The translations under genes and the position numbers were made by a program. From positions 1 through 40,809 of the forward strand of contig JAIBCE010000029.1 of assembly GCA_019694315.1 (NCBI GenBank): 40,809 nt of DNA. The letters are read 5' to 3'. A model generated the notes under the pieces. That model was not told where the DNA came from. It made no database searches and worked only from the letters and a program-made list of their open reading frames with translations. Shown in pieces: positions 15,513-23,334 of the stretch (position 1 is its first letter; every line of letters starts with the position of its first letter). The stretch is from Sandaracinaceae bacterium (GTDB lineage Bacteria; Myxococcota_A; Polyangia; Polyangiales; Sandaracinaceae).

Positions 15513-16202
15513 ATGCAGCTCACGACCGACCTCCTCCGCGCGCGACTCGACGCCATCGCCGCGGTCGGCCTCCTCTCGACGCGCGAGCGTGACGACGTGC
15601 TCGCGCTGCTCGCGCCCACGTTCCCCGCGGCCGATGCGCTCGCACGCGCCGAGTCGATCCACCTCCACGTGCGCGTCGACGACCTCGCTTCGATCCGCGC
15701 CTCGCTCGGAGCGCTCGGCACGGCGGAGACCGAGAAGGATGGCTACCTCAAGCTCCGCTCGCCCGACGGCGTGCACCTCATCGTGTCCTCGATCGAGATC
15801 GCCGACGACGATCGCGTCGCGTCGCTCCCGCGGCGCGCGCGGCCGCACCTCGATCACATCGGTGTCGACCTCCGCGACGACAGCGGCCCCTCGCGCGCGA
15901 TCTTCGACGCCCTCGCCCCTCGCGCGCGCACCGCGTCGTGGCGCACCGTGCACCAGGGCGGCGCTCTGGCCGTCGCCTGCTGTCACGCCTCCGTCGCCGA
16001 GAAGCACTGGCTCTATCCACCACTCGACGGCCCCACGCGCACGCCCCTCGAGATCGCCTTCGGCCCCCTGCGTCGCGGCGAAGGCGCGGGCGCCGATCTG
16101 CGCCCCGTCGACCCCGAGCTCGCCGAGCAGCACGCCGTGACGGTCGCGTGCTGCGCGCCGTCGCAGAGCCGTCCCGTCACGCTCGGTCGCAAGCCCACCT
16201 GA
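15513..16202 (+). CDS. Predicted VOC-fold-like protein, unknown function
   Basis: 229 residues from ATG 15513 (a GTG at 15483 in frame is the alternative). The N-terminal 50 residues are helical. The rest has two similar halves: IHLHVRVDDLASIRASLGALG with YLKLRSPDGVHLIVSS, then HLDHIGVDLRDDSGPSRAIFDAL with GGALAVACCH and EIAFGPL. Paired beta-alpha-beta-beta-beta units starting with H-hydrophobic-V are typical of the vicinal-oxygen-chelate (glyoxalase/bleomycin-resistance) fold, but this is my reading of the pattern only. The CC pairs at VACCHAS and VACCAPSQ are notable. It diverges from arsR across the palindromic operator, so it might share that regulation. Confidence 0.65.
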   Translation: MQLTTDLLRARLDAIAAVGLLSTRERDDVLALLAPTFPAADALARAESIHLHVRVDDLASIRASLGALGTAETEKDGYLKLRSPDGVHLIVSSIEIADDDRVASLPRRARPHLDHIGVDLRDDSGPSRAIFDALAPRARTASWRTVHQGGALAVACCHASVAEKHWLYPPLDGPTRTPLEIAFGPLRRGEGAGADLRPVDPELAEQHAVTVACCAPSQSRPVTLGRKPT

Positions 16203-16339
16203 GGCCCACATCCCGCGCAGGAGCGCGCGCCGACCGCAGGCGGCCCTGACGCGGTGCGGCAGGCGATTCCCCATGCGGGCCGCGTTTCTTCCGTCAAGAT
16301 GCTCGCCCCCTGGTCCTTCGCCGGGGCTCCCGAGATCCC

Positions 16340-17461
16340 ATGCATCGAGCACTCATCCGCGGCACCGGCGTCTTCACCCCCGAGGGCCGCATCTCGAACG
16401 ACGAGCTCGTCGCGTCGTTCAACGAGTACGTGCGCCGCGAGAACGAGCGCAACGCCGACGCGATCGCGGCGGGCAGCGTGAAGGCGCTCTCGGCCTCGAG
16501 CGTGGAGTTCATCGAGAAGGCCTCCGGCATCCGCTCTCGCTACGTGATGGACCGTGCGGGCGTGCTCGATCCCGATCGCATGGCGCCGAGCCTCCCCGAG
16601 CGCCCCGAAGACGCGCTCTCGATCCAGGCCGAGATGAGCGTGAAGGCGGCGCGCGAGGCCCTGGCGAACGCAGGCACCGCAGCGAGCGACATCGACCTCG
16701 TGATCGTCGCGTGCTCGAACACGCAGCGGCCCTACCCCGCGATCGCGATCGAGGTGCAGCACGCGCTCGCCATCCAGGATGCGTACGCGTACGACATGAA
16801 CGTCGCGTGCTCCTCGGCGACCTTCGGCCTCCAGAACGCCGTCGACGCGATCCGATCGGGCTCGGCGCGACGGGTGCTCATGGTGAACCCGGAGATCTGC
16901 TCGGGACACCTCGACTTCCGTGATCGCGACTGCCACTTCATCTTCGGTGACGTCTGCACGGCCGTGGTGATCGAGCGCGCCGACACCAGCGATCGAGGGG
17001 GCTGGGAGATCCTCTCGAGCCGTCTCCGCACGGCCTTCTCGAACAACATCCGCAACGACGCGGGCTTCCTCGATCGCTGGGACGGCTCGAAGCCCGGCGC
17101 GCGGAACAAGCTCTTCCACCAGGAGGGCCGCAAGGTGTTCAAGGAGGTCTGCCCGCTCGTGGCCGCGCAGATCCTCGAGCACCTCGACGAGGCGCGCGTG
17201 CCGGTCGCCGACATCCAGCGCTTCTGGCTGCACCAGGCGAACCTCCAGATGAACGAGCTCATCGCGCGCCGCGTGCTCGGCCGCGACCCGAGCCGCGAAG
17301 AAGCGCCCGTCGTCCTCGACGAGTACGCGAACACGTCGAGCGCAGGGTCGGTGATCGCGTTCCACAAGCACCACCAGGACCTCGAGAAGGGCGCCACCGG
17401 CGTGCTCTGCTCGTTCGGCGCAGGCTACTCGATCGGGTCCGTCGTGCTGCGCCGCGTCTGA
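16340..17461 (+). CDS. Beta-ketoacyl-ACP synthase III-like condensing enzyme
   Basis: A 373-residue thiolase-fold enzyme. The catalytic triad is visible: Cys157 in YDMNVACSSATFG, His298 in FWLHQANLQMN and Asn331 in EYANTSSAGS. Near the C-terminus LCSFGAGYSIGSVVLRR is the usual end. It is longer than housekeeping FabH (about 320), with an extra N-terminal segment (FNEYVRRENERNADAI, then ASGIRSRYVMDRAGVLDP). That form is seen in proteobacterial KAS III paralogues that condense medium-chain acyl-CoA with malonyl-ACP; assignment to that subgroup is inference. It should act in the cytoplasm, starting fatty acid or related acyl chains. No fatty-acid genes are adjacent. The ATG at 16340 has no clear Shine-Dalgarno sequence. 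Confidence 0.92.
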   Translation: MHRALIRGTGVFTPEGRISNDELVASFNEYVRRENERNADAIAAGSVKALSASSVEFIEKASGIRSRYVMDRAGVLDPDRMAPSLPERPEDALSIQAEMSVKAAREALANAGTAASDIDLVIVACSNTQRPYPAIAIEVQHALAIQDAYAYDMNVACSSATFGLQNAVDAIRSGSARRVLMVNPEICSGHLDFRDRDCHFIFGDVCTAVVIERADTSDRGGWEILSSRLRTAFSNNIRNDAGFLDRWDGSKPGARNKLFHQEGRKVFKEVCPLVAAQILEHLDEARVPVADIQRFWLHQANLQMNELIARRVLGRDPSREEAPVVLDEYANTSSAGSVIAFHKHHQDLEKGATGVLCSFGAGYSIGSVVLRRV

Positions 17462-17742
17462 GCCCACAGACGGACGTCGCGCGCCGCGAGGAGCGACCGC
17501 GCCGCGGTCCGTGTCGAATCAGGGAGTTGCGGCGAAGTCGAAGGGGCGGAGCGCGAGATCCGAGCGGGCGAGCACTCGGTGATCGTGTTCGTTCTCGATC
17601 GCAGCCGCACGAGCGTGGCGGCCGAGATGTGGACCGCGGCCGATGGACGAGCGGCGATTCATCGAGACGTCCAATGGGTTCTCGTGAGGTCGGCGATGGG
17701 TCTGCAGGGCTCCCCGCCCCAGCCTCAGCCCAGGAGGTACTC

Positions 17743-18264
17743 ATGGAAAGAACACGAACCCTCTGGACGCTCGCGCTCTCGATCGGCCTCACCGTGGCCC
17801 TCACGCTCTCGGGGTGCGGGAGCTCCTTCCACGTGGCGCATCGCACGACGATCGACCCCGCGAGCCATACCCTCCGGAGCTACGCGATCGTCTCGCATCC
17901 CGTGAACCGCGGAGAGCTCGACGAGCTCGTGGAGACCTCGATGCACGAGGTCATGAGCTCCCGCGGCTACTCCCGCGCGGGCAGCGTCGAGCAGGCCGAC
18001 ATGCTCGTGAGCTTCGGCGTCCTTCTCACCGATCCCCGCAACGATCCGGCCACGGCGATGAGCGACTCGGATCTCAGCACCAACCCAGACGCGCCGGTCC
18101 GCACCAAGACCCTCGTGGTGATGCTGCACGACGCGCGCACGCGCGAGGTGATCTGGATGGGCGTCTCCACGACGAGCGCCGTCGACTCGGCGCTACGCGA
18201 GCACGCCGAGGAGATCCTCGCGGATCTTCGCGATCGCATCCCGAGCGCCCCGACGAGCGGCTGA
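17743..18264 (+). CDS. DUF4136-type lipoprotein
   Basis: A 173-residue protein. The start at 17743 is fixed by a strong AGGAGGT 5-10 nt upstream; the open frame extends further but is not supported. The signal peptide ends in LSGC (Cys about 25). The mature region fits DUF4136: a Tyr-containing first strand (SHTLRSYAIVS), then ELDELVETSMHEVMSSRGYSRAGSVEQADMLVSFGV, and KTLVVMLHDARTREVIWMGVSTTSA, with the family's closing helix EHAEEILADLRDRIP. These are small envelope lipoproteins of unknown role. It stands in its own unit with a 281-bp gap after the KAS III gene. Confidence 0.86.
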   Translation: MERTRTLWTLALSIGLTVALTLSGCGSSFHVAHRTTIDPASHTLRSYAIVSHPVNRGELDELVETSMHEVMSSRGYSRAGSVEQADMLVSFGVLLTDPRNDPATAMSDSDLSTNPDAPVRTKTLVVMLHDARTREVIWMGVSTTSAVDSALREHAEEILADLRDRIPSAPTSG

Positions 18265-18570
18265 GCGTGAACGCGACACACGCGCGCGGGCGCCAGGCTC
18301 CGATCGAGACCGCGCCGCGTGCCGAGTGGCGCGCGGTGCGCTCGCTGCGCTCGTGCCTCGTGGCGGCGCTCTGGCTCACGCTCGCCCTCGGATGACGACT
18401 GTTTCATCGGGGATCGTCGTGCTCGCGACTCCCTACCAGGCGCCAACGAAGGCACCCTCCGCCCACTCGCCGGGAGCCTTGCCGGAAAGGTCCTCGTGGA
18501 CGGCACCACCCCGCCCCGCCCGTGGGTGTAAGCCGCGCTCGCCACGCGCGTTTCTCCGCGCGAGGTGCCC

Positions 18571-19365
18571 ATGCGTGCTCGTTCGTCGTCGTTCGTCTCG
18601 GTCTTCGTCGGTCTCCCCCTCTCCTGGCTCGTCCTCGTGCTCGCGGTGATCGCGACCTCTGTGCCCGGCTGCGCGAACGAGGATCGCGGGGCACCGCCCA
18701 GCGCCGCGACGACGGGCGAGCGAGAGGAGATCGTCCGTCTCGAGAGCACCGTCTCGGTCGAGCGTGTCCGCAGCGCGCTCTCGACGCTCCGGGGCGAGGT
18801 GGAGGCCCACGGTGGGCACGTCGCTTCGAGCGCGCTCTCGGGTGAGGACGCGTTCCTCGTGGCGCGGGTGCCGGTGGCCTCGCTCGACTCGCTCCGCGAC
18901 GCGCTCGATGGGCTCGATCCCGAGCATGAAGAGCGCGAGACGCGCACCGACGTGACCCGCGCCCACGCCGATCTCTCGGCGCGCCTGCGCGCGAGCCGCG
19001 CCACCGAAGAGCGCTTGCTGGCCCTGCTCGCGGATCGCACCGCCTCGCTCGCCGACGTGCTCGCGGCCGAGCGAGAGCTCGCGCGCGTGCGCGCCGAGAT
19101 CGAGCAGCAAGACGCCGAGGAGCGCACGCTCGTCGACGACGTGGCCTACGCCACCGTGGAGATCCGCGTGCGCGCGCGCGCGATCGCCTGGCGCGACGAG
19201 CCCCTCGCTGCGATGGCCCGCGCGTTCTCGGGAGGGCTCGAGGCCACATGGTCGGGCCTGGTCTCGCTCGCGGTGATCGGCGCGGCGCTGAGCCCCGCGT
19301 TCGCGCTGATCGCGGCGCTCGTGATGATGACGCGACGGCTCCGCCGTGCCGCGCGCCCTGCGTGA
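18571..19365 (+). CDS. DUF4349-type lipoprotein with C-terminal membrane helix
   Basis: 264 residues from ATG 18571 (GTG at 18565 is in frame, but CGAGG sits properly before the ATG). The signal ends near VPGC (lipobox). The mature domain matches DUF4349: LVARVPVASLDSLRDALDGL, RTDVTRAHADLSARLRASRATEERLLALL, then the coiled coil LADVLAAERELARVRAEIEQQDAEERTLVDDVAYATVEI. A last hydrophobic helix (WSGLVSLAVIGAALSPAFALIAALVMM) and RRLRR follow, so it is anchored at both ends with the coiled coil outside the membrane. Function of the family is not established. Its stop TGA touches the stop of the convergent Nudix gene with no base between. Confidence 0.88.
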   Translation: MRARSSSFVSVFVGLPLSWLVLVLAVIATSVPGCANEDRGAPPSAATTGEREEIVRLESTVSVERVRSALSTLRGEVEAHGGHVASSALSGEDAFLVARVPVASLDSLRDALDGLDPEHEERETRTDVTRAHADLSARLRASRATEERLLALLADRTASLADVLAAERELARVRAEIEQQDAEERTLVDDVAYATVEIRVRARAIAWRDEPLAAMARAFSGGLEATWSGLVSLAVIGAALSPAFALIAALVMMTRRLRRAARPA

Positions 19366-19881
19366 TCAGCGTCGCGACGCGAGCCAGTCGCGCACGGCGT
19401 CGCCGGTGGCGAAGGGCCAGGGCTTGAGCTTTGCGATGGGCACGCGCTTCATCGCCTCGAGCTCGGCCCCGAGCACGGGCTCGCCCGTGACCTCCACGTG
19501 ATAGGCGATGATCACCTCGTTGCGCTGGGGAAACGCGTACACGCCCACGAGCCCGCGGATCGTGCCCTCGAGGCCGAGCTCCTCGGAGAGCTCGCGGAGC
19601 ACGCCCTCCTGCGGCGTCTCGCCCGCCTCGAGAAAGCCCGTGACGAGGGCGAACCACGTGGGCGGCCAGCCGTGGTTGCGCACGAGGATCACGTCGTCAC
19701 CGTGCTGCACGATCGCGGCGACCACGGGCGTCGGGTTGCCGTAGTGCACGAAGCCGCACGGGGCCTGGGCCTCGCGCCCCCCCTCGGCCGCGCGGCCCGC
19801 ACAGCGAAGGCGCGTGCGACCCTCTTCGACGTGGGGCTCGAGGGGAGCGCCGCAGCGCTGACAGAACCGAGGAGCGCTCAT
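19366..19881 (-). CDS. Zinc-ribbon Nudix hydrolase
   Basis: A 171-residue protein. The N-terminal zinc ribbon has Cys7, Cys10, Cys27 and Cys42. The Nudix box is complete, matching GX5EX7REUXEEXGU: Gly82, Glu88, Arg96-Glu97, Glu100-Glu101 and Gly103. The core runs PTPVVAAIVQHGDDVILVRNH to VPIAKLKPWPFATGDAVRDWL. Zinc-ribbon Nudix proteins include NudC-type NAD(H) pyrophosphatases, but those have an extra N-terminal domain and an SQPWPFPxS motif. Here KPWPFATG is reminiscent only, so substrate is open. It probably cleaves a nucleoside diphosphate derivative in the cytoplasm. It diverges from the hydrolase gene at 19971. Confidence 0.92.
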   Translation of the reverse strand: MSAPRFCQRCGAPLEPHVEEGRTRLRCAGRAAEGGREAQAPCGFVHYGNPTPVVAAIVQHGDDVILVRNHGWPPTWFALVTGFLEAGETPQEGVLRELSEELGLEGTIRGLVGVYAFPQRNEVIIAYHVEVTGEPVLGAELEAMKRVPIAKLKPWPFATGDAVRDWLASRR

Positions 19882-19957
19882 GCCGCGGTCTACACACAGG
19901 ACGTGCGCCCGCGCAAACGTGCCGCGGCGCCGGCGCGCGTGGAGGTCGTCTTCCTGC

Positions 19958-19963
19958 TAGCGT
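19958..19963 (+). promoter_or_regulatory. -10-like TAGCGT, likely leaderless start
   Basis: TAGCGT is followed by 7 nt and ATG 19971, with no Shine-Dalgarno sequence. Same arrangement as before several other genes here. Confidence 0.5.
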
Positions 19964-19970
19964 TTCCGTC

Positions 19971-22010
19971 ATGCGCGACGGGCGAGCTCGGTTGGCGATC
20001 AGGGTGCTGGGGACGACGCTCGGAGCCGCGCTCTTCGCTTCGTGCGTGGAGCCCACGGCCGCAGGCGGGCCCACGGCCCTCATGAGCTTCGCGGCCGACG
20101 ACCCGTTCGCGGCGCCGTTTCCGAGCGAGCACCTCCGCGACGCCGACGGAGCCATCGATCTCTCTTCGTTCCCCACGCGCCGCACCACGATCGTGGAGCA
20201 GATCCACGACGCGCTCTCGGACGCACCAGGCTTCGGCACCACGAGCGCGATCCAGCTCACGTTCAGCGCGCCGCTCGACCCGAGCGTGCTCGCGCTCGGC
20301 GAGCCCCTCGAGGCCGACGACGCGCTCGTGCAGCTCGTGGACGTCGATCCCCACGACGCCGAGCATCGCGGCGAGCGCGCACCGATCCGCCTGTTCTACG
20401 GAGACACCGTGGGGCCGTTCGGCGGCGCGAACGTGCTCACCGCGCTGCCCGTGCAGGGCATGCCGCTGCACGCAGAGACCCTCTACGCGCTCATCGTGCG
20501 GAGAGGCCTCGCCACGCTCGATGGCACGCCGATGGGCGCCGCGCCGGAGATGAGCGCGCTCGCGCGCGGCGAGGCGCCCGCAGGCCTCGAGGGTGCCGCG
20601 CTCGAGGCCTATCGCACCGCCTACGAGGGCCTCGCCGACGCCGGCATCGAGGGCAGCGACGTGCTCGCGATGGCGGTGTTCCGCACGCAAGACCCGGTGG
20701 GCGCGATGCGCCGCGCGGTGGAGACCACCACGCGTACGATCCGCCCGAGCGCGCCCTTCGCGGCCGACGAGGTCTTCGACGACTACTGCGTGTTCCACAC
20801 CACGATCCCGATGCCGGTCTTCCAGGACGGCGAGCCCCCGTACGCGAGCGAGGGCGGCGCCTGGGTGTGGGATGGCGAGGGGCACCTCGTGCTCGATCAC
20901 GAAGAGGACGCGAACCTCGTGGTCACGCTTCCGCGGCAGCCGATGCCCCCCGACGGCTTTCCGCTCACGGTCCTCATCCGCACCGGCGCGGGCGGCGATC
21001 GACCGCTCGTGGATCGCGGTCCGCATGCGGTCGCACACGGTGAGCCGATCGCGCCCGGTCACGGGCCTGCGCGCGACTTCGCGCAGGTGGGCTGGGCGGG
21101 GCTCACCGTCGACGGACCGCACGGAGGCCTGCGCAACGTGACGCACGCCGACGAGCAATTTCTCGTCTTCAACATCCAGAATCCGCGCGCGCTCCGCGAC
21201 AACCTGCGCCAGTCGGCGCTCGAGCTCGTCCTCATGGCGCGTGCGCTCGGTGATCTGCGCATCGACGCGTCGAGCTGCCCGGGCCTCGAGGAGCCCCAGG
21301 CGCGCTTCGATGCGTCGCGCGTCACGCTCATGGGTCACTCGATGGGCGCGAGCATCGCGCCGCTCGCCGCCGCGTTCGAGCCCACGTACGACGGCCTGAT
21401 CCTCTCGGGCGCGGGCGCGAGCTGGCTCGAGAACGTGCTCCACAAGCAGAGCCCGATCGCCACGCGCCCGCTCGCCGAGGGGCTGCTCGGCTACACGCGT
21501 CTTCGCCTGGAGCTCACCGAGGCCGATCCAGTGCTGAACCTCCTCCAGTGGGCTGGCGAAGAGGCCGACGCAGCCGTGTACGCGCCGCTCCTCCTTCGCG
21601 ACGCGGCGCCCGGCACGGCGCGCCACATCCTCATGTTCCAGGGCATCGTGGACACCTACATCCCGCCGCAGGTCGCCAATGCGCTCACGATCGCCCTCGG
21701 GATCGATCTCGCGGGCCAGGCCATCGATCGCGAGGATCCGCGGCTCTCGGGCGTGGAGTCGGTGCTCGACGTGCTGCCGCTCCGAGGCCGAGACGATCTC
21801 GCGTACCCGGTGCGCGAGAACCTGCACCTGCCAGTGCGCGCCGTGACCGCCGCGGTGGCGCAGCACCCCGACGACGGCATCGAGGATGGCCACGAGACGA
21901 TGTGGCAGACCGAGCCTCCGCGCGCGCAGTTCCGCTGTTTCCTCCACACGATGAGCGACGCCGCCCCCACCGTCGCCGACCCCAGCGCCCTCCCCGCTGG
22001 TTGCGAGTGA
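19971..22010 (+). CDS. Lipoprotein alpha/beta-hydrolase
   Basis: A 679-residue protein. The signal peptide ends in LFASC (lipobox, Cys about 25). The first about 270 residues are a beta-rich domain with IQLTFSAPLDPSVL, as in Ig-like bacterial domains, and LHAETLYALIVRRGL. The hydrolase part has the nucleophile elbow RVTLMGHSMGASIAPLAA with Ser457, then ILMFQGIVDTYIPPQVANAL (candidate acidic residue Asp) and near the end DDGIEDGHETMWQTEP (candidate His). This triad order is normal for an alpha/beta-hydrolase such as an esterase or lipase. It should be anchored in the envelope and act on an extracytoplasmic ester. Substrate unknown. The gene is a single unit between the Nudix gene and rpmH. Confidence 0.87.
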   Translation: MRDGRARLAIRVLGTTLGAALFASCVEPTAAGGPTALMSFAADDPFAAPFPSEHLRDADGAIDLSSFPTRRTTIVEQIHDALSDAPGFGTTSAIQLTFSAPLDPSVLALGEPLEADDALVQLVDVDPHDAEHRGERAPIRLFYGDTVGPFGGANVLTALPVQGMPLHAETLYALIVRRGLATLDGTPMGAAPEMSALARGEAPAGLEGAALEAYRTAYEGLADAGIEGSDVLAMAVFRTQDPVGAMRRAVETTTRTIRPSAPFAADEVFDDYCVFHTTIPMPVFQDGEPPYASEGGAWVWDGEGHLVLDHEEDANLVVTLPRQPMPPDGFPLTVLIRTGAGGDRPLVDRGPHAVAHGEPIAPGHGPARDFAQVGWAGLTVDGPHGGLRNVTHADEQFLVFNIQNPRALRDNLRQSALELVLMARALGDLRIDASSCPGLEEPQARFDASRVTLMGHSMGASIAPLAAAFEPTYDGLILSGAGASWLENVLHKQSPIATRPLAEGLLGYTRLRLELTEADPVLNLLQWAGEEADAAVYAPLLLRDAAPGTARHILMFQGIVDTYIPPQVANALTIALGIDLAGQAIDREDPRLSGVESVLDVLPLRGRDDLAYPVRENLHLPVRAVTAAVAQHPDDGIEDGHETMWQTEPPRAQFRCFLHTMSDAAPTVADPSALPAGCE

Positions 22011-22086
22011 GCCTGGACCGAGGGCGCCTCTGGTTCGATGGGGACAGGCCCCGGGCGCGAGGCGAGGTTTGTGCGAGCGGTCGTTC

Positions 22087-22115
22087 TTGACGACCTGCCC
22101 GCATCGTGCTTGATC
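22087..22115 (+). promoter_or_regulatory. Possible rpmH promoter
   Basis: TTGACG (22087-22092), a 17-bp spacer and TTGATC (22110-22115). The -35 is good and the -10 poor. It would give a leader of about 45 nt before the GTG at 22169, consistent with the strong GGAGG there. Confidence 0.4.
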
Positions 22116-22168
22116 TCGCGCCCTTTCCGCAGCCCGCCTCCCGCGGCTGCACGTTCTGGAGGCTCCTC

Positions 22169-22318
22169 GTGAAGCGCACCTATCAGCCCCACCGCACGCG
22201 CCGACTCCGCACGCACGGCTTCCGCGCGCGCATGGCGTCCGCCAACGGCCGCAAGGTCCTCTCGCGCCGCCGCGCGAAGGGCCGCCACCGCATGGCGCCC
22301 GCCTGCTTCAAGAAGTGA
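22169..22318 (+). CDS. rpmH: Large-subunit ribosomal protein bL34
   Basis: 49 residues from GTG 22169, with GGAGG at 22158-22162 as ribosome binding site. The sequence [20 protein letters not shown], then [17 protein letters not shown], is the highly conserved bL34 signature; canonical MK(R)T(Y/F)QP start is visible. It is a basic protein of the 50S subunit. The C-terminus (APACFKK) is slightly longer than the 44-46-residue typical form. It heads the cluster with rnpA, yidD, yidC and khpB, a near-universal arrangement. Confidence 0.98.
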   Translation: MKRTYQPHRTRRLRTHGFRARMASANGRKVLSRRRAKGRHRMAPACFKK

Positions 22319-22450
22319 GCGTTCTGCGCCTCGCGAGCGAGGCGCCACGAACGGCTCCGAGACAGACCCGGCCCGCACGCCTCGCGTCGCGGGCCGTCGT
22401 CGTTGGCGCGCACCGGGATCCGGAGGCGCGAGCGTCCGCTCGGAAGACCC

Positions 22451-22843
22451 ATGGAACTGCGTCCCGCGCGCCTCACGCTCCGCCCCGCCGACCGCCTGAA
22501 GCGGCGCGAGGACTTCCGTCGCGTGCAGGAGACGGGGCGAAAGCACCACAGCCCGCACTTCCTGGTGGTGGTGCTCGTGCGCGACGATCAGGGCCCGGCC
22601 AGGATCGGCATCACCGTGACCAAGAAGGTCGGAAACGCCGTGCAGCGCAACCGCGTGAAGCGCCTCGTCCGCGAGGTGTTCCGTCGCGAGCGGGCGCGCT
22701 TTCCCGAGGGCTGTGACGTGGTGTTCATCGCGAAGAACGGGGCGCCCGCCCTGGGCTACGCCGAGGTGCTCGCCGAGGTCCCCACGCGCTGGTCGATCCG
22801 TCGGGGCCCCGAGCGCGGACCGATGCGTCCGGAGCGGCCATGA
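22451..22843 (+). CDS. rnpA: Ribonuclease P protein component
   Basis: 130 residues from ATG 22451. LRPADRLKRREDFRRVQETGRKHHSPHFLVVVLV is the N-terminal fold of the family, and the signature ITVTKKVGNAVQRNRVKRLVREVFR carries the RNR motif that contacts the RNA subunit. It helps the RNA component cut 5' leaders from pre-tRNAs. It lies 132 bp after rpmH, and its last 4 bp (ATGA) overlap the yidD start. The longer in-frame upstream extension is Arg-rich and not supported. Confidence 0.97.
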   Translation: MELRPARLTLRPADRLKRREDFRRVQETGRKHHSPHFLVVVLVRDDQGPARIGITVTKKVGNAVQRNRVKRLVREVFRRERARFPEGCDVVFIAKNGAPALGYAEVLAEVPTRWSIRRGPERGPMRPERP

Positions 22844-23247
22844 TCGCGAAGCTCCTCCAGCTCGTCATCCGCTTCTACTGGTGGACGCTCTCGCCGGTGA
22901 TGGGCTCGGTGTGCCGCTTCCAGCCGAGCTGCTCGCGCTACACGGCCGTGTGCATCGACCGCTTCGGCCCGCTGCGAGGCTCGTGGATGGGCTTCGTGCG
23001 CATCTGCAAGTGCCAGCCGTTCCATCCGGGCGGCTACGACGCACCCCCGCTCCGGCCAGGCTCCGAGAGCACGGCCCGCGGCGGCTTTCCCCTCGGCCAG
23101 GAGCCCACCCGCCCCACCGCCCGGACGGCAGGCCTGCCCGGCCTCTCGCCCCTGCCCGCGACCCCTTCCCCGGAAAAGAGCACGTCCGACGTGCATCCCG
23201 CGCAGGATTCGTCCAATCTCGCGCCGCCCGATCGGGCCTCGGCCTGA
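22840..23247 (+). CDS. yidD: YidD membrane protein insertion efficiency factor
   Basis: A 135-residue protein overlapping rnpA by ATGA, a sign of translational coupling. The first about 75 residues are the whole family domain: LLQLVIRFYWWTLSPVMG, then CRFQPSCSRYTAVCIDRFG, GSWMGFVRICKCQPFHPGGYD, with the conserved cysteines. Family proteins assist YidC-dependent membrane insertion at the inner face of the membrane. The last about 55 residues are a Pro/Ser/Thr-rich tail without known counterpart, so the protein is longer than the usual 70-90 residues. Confidence 0.95.
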   Translation: MIAKLLQLVIRFYWWTLSPVMGSVCRFQPSCSRYTAVCIDRFGPLRGSWMGFVRICKCQPFHPGGYDAPPLRPGSESTARGGFPLGQEPTRPTARTAGLPGLSPLPATPSPEKSTSDVHPAQDSSNLAPPDRASA

Positions 23248-23250
23248 TCC

Positions 23251-23280
23251 CGCCACCCGTTTCGACGCCACCCGTTTCGA
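23251..23280 (+). repeat. Exact 15-bp tandem duplication before yidC
   Basis: CGCCACCCGTTTCGA occurs twice back to back (23251-23265 and 23266-23280) in the 87-bp gap between yidD and yidC. It is a simple duplication or possibly a paired protein-binding site. Confidence 0.9.
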
Positions 23281-23334
23281 CAGGGGCCCGACAGCTCGGC
23301 GCTCTCTCGTTCGTTTGCTCGCTCCAAGGACCGC

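Noticed and set aside
18267..18395. A 42-residue plus-strand frame starting at a GTG just after the DUF4136 gene
   Set aside because: It has a weak hydrophobic end but no ribosome binding site and no known family; too short to support.
22011..22168. Replication origin upstream of rpmH
   Set aside because: No TTATCCACA-like boxes or AT-rich unwinding region, and dnaA is not in the window.
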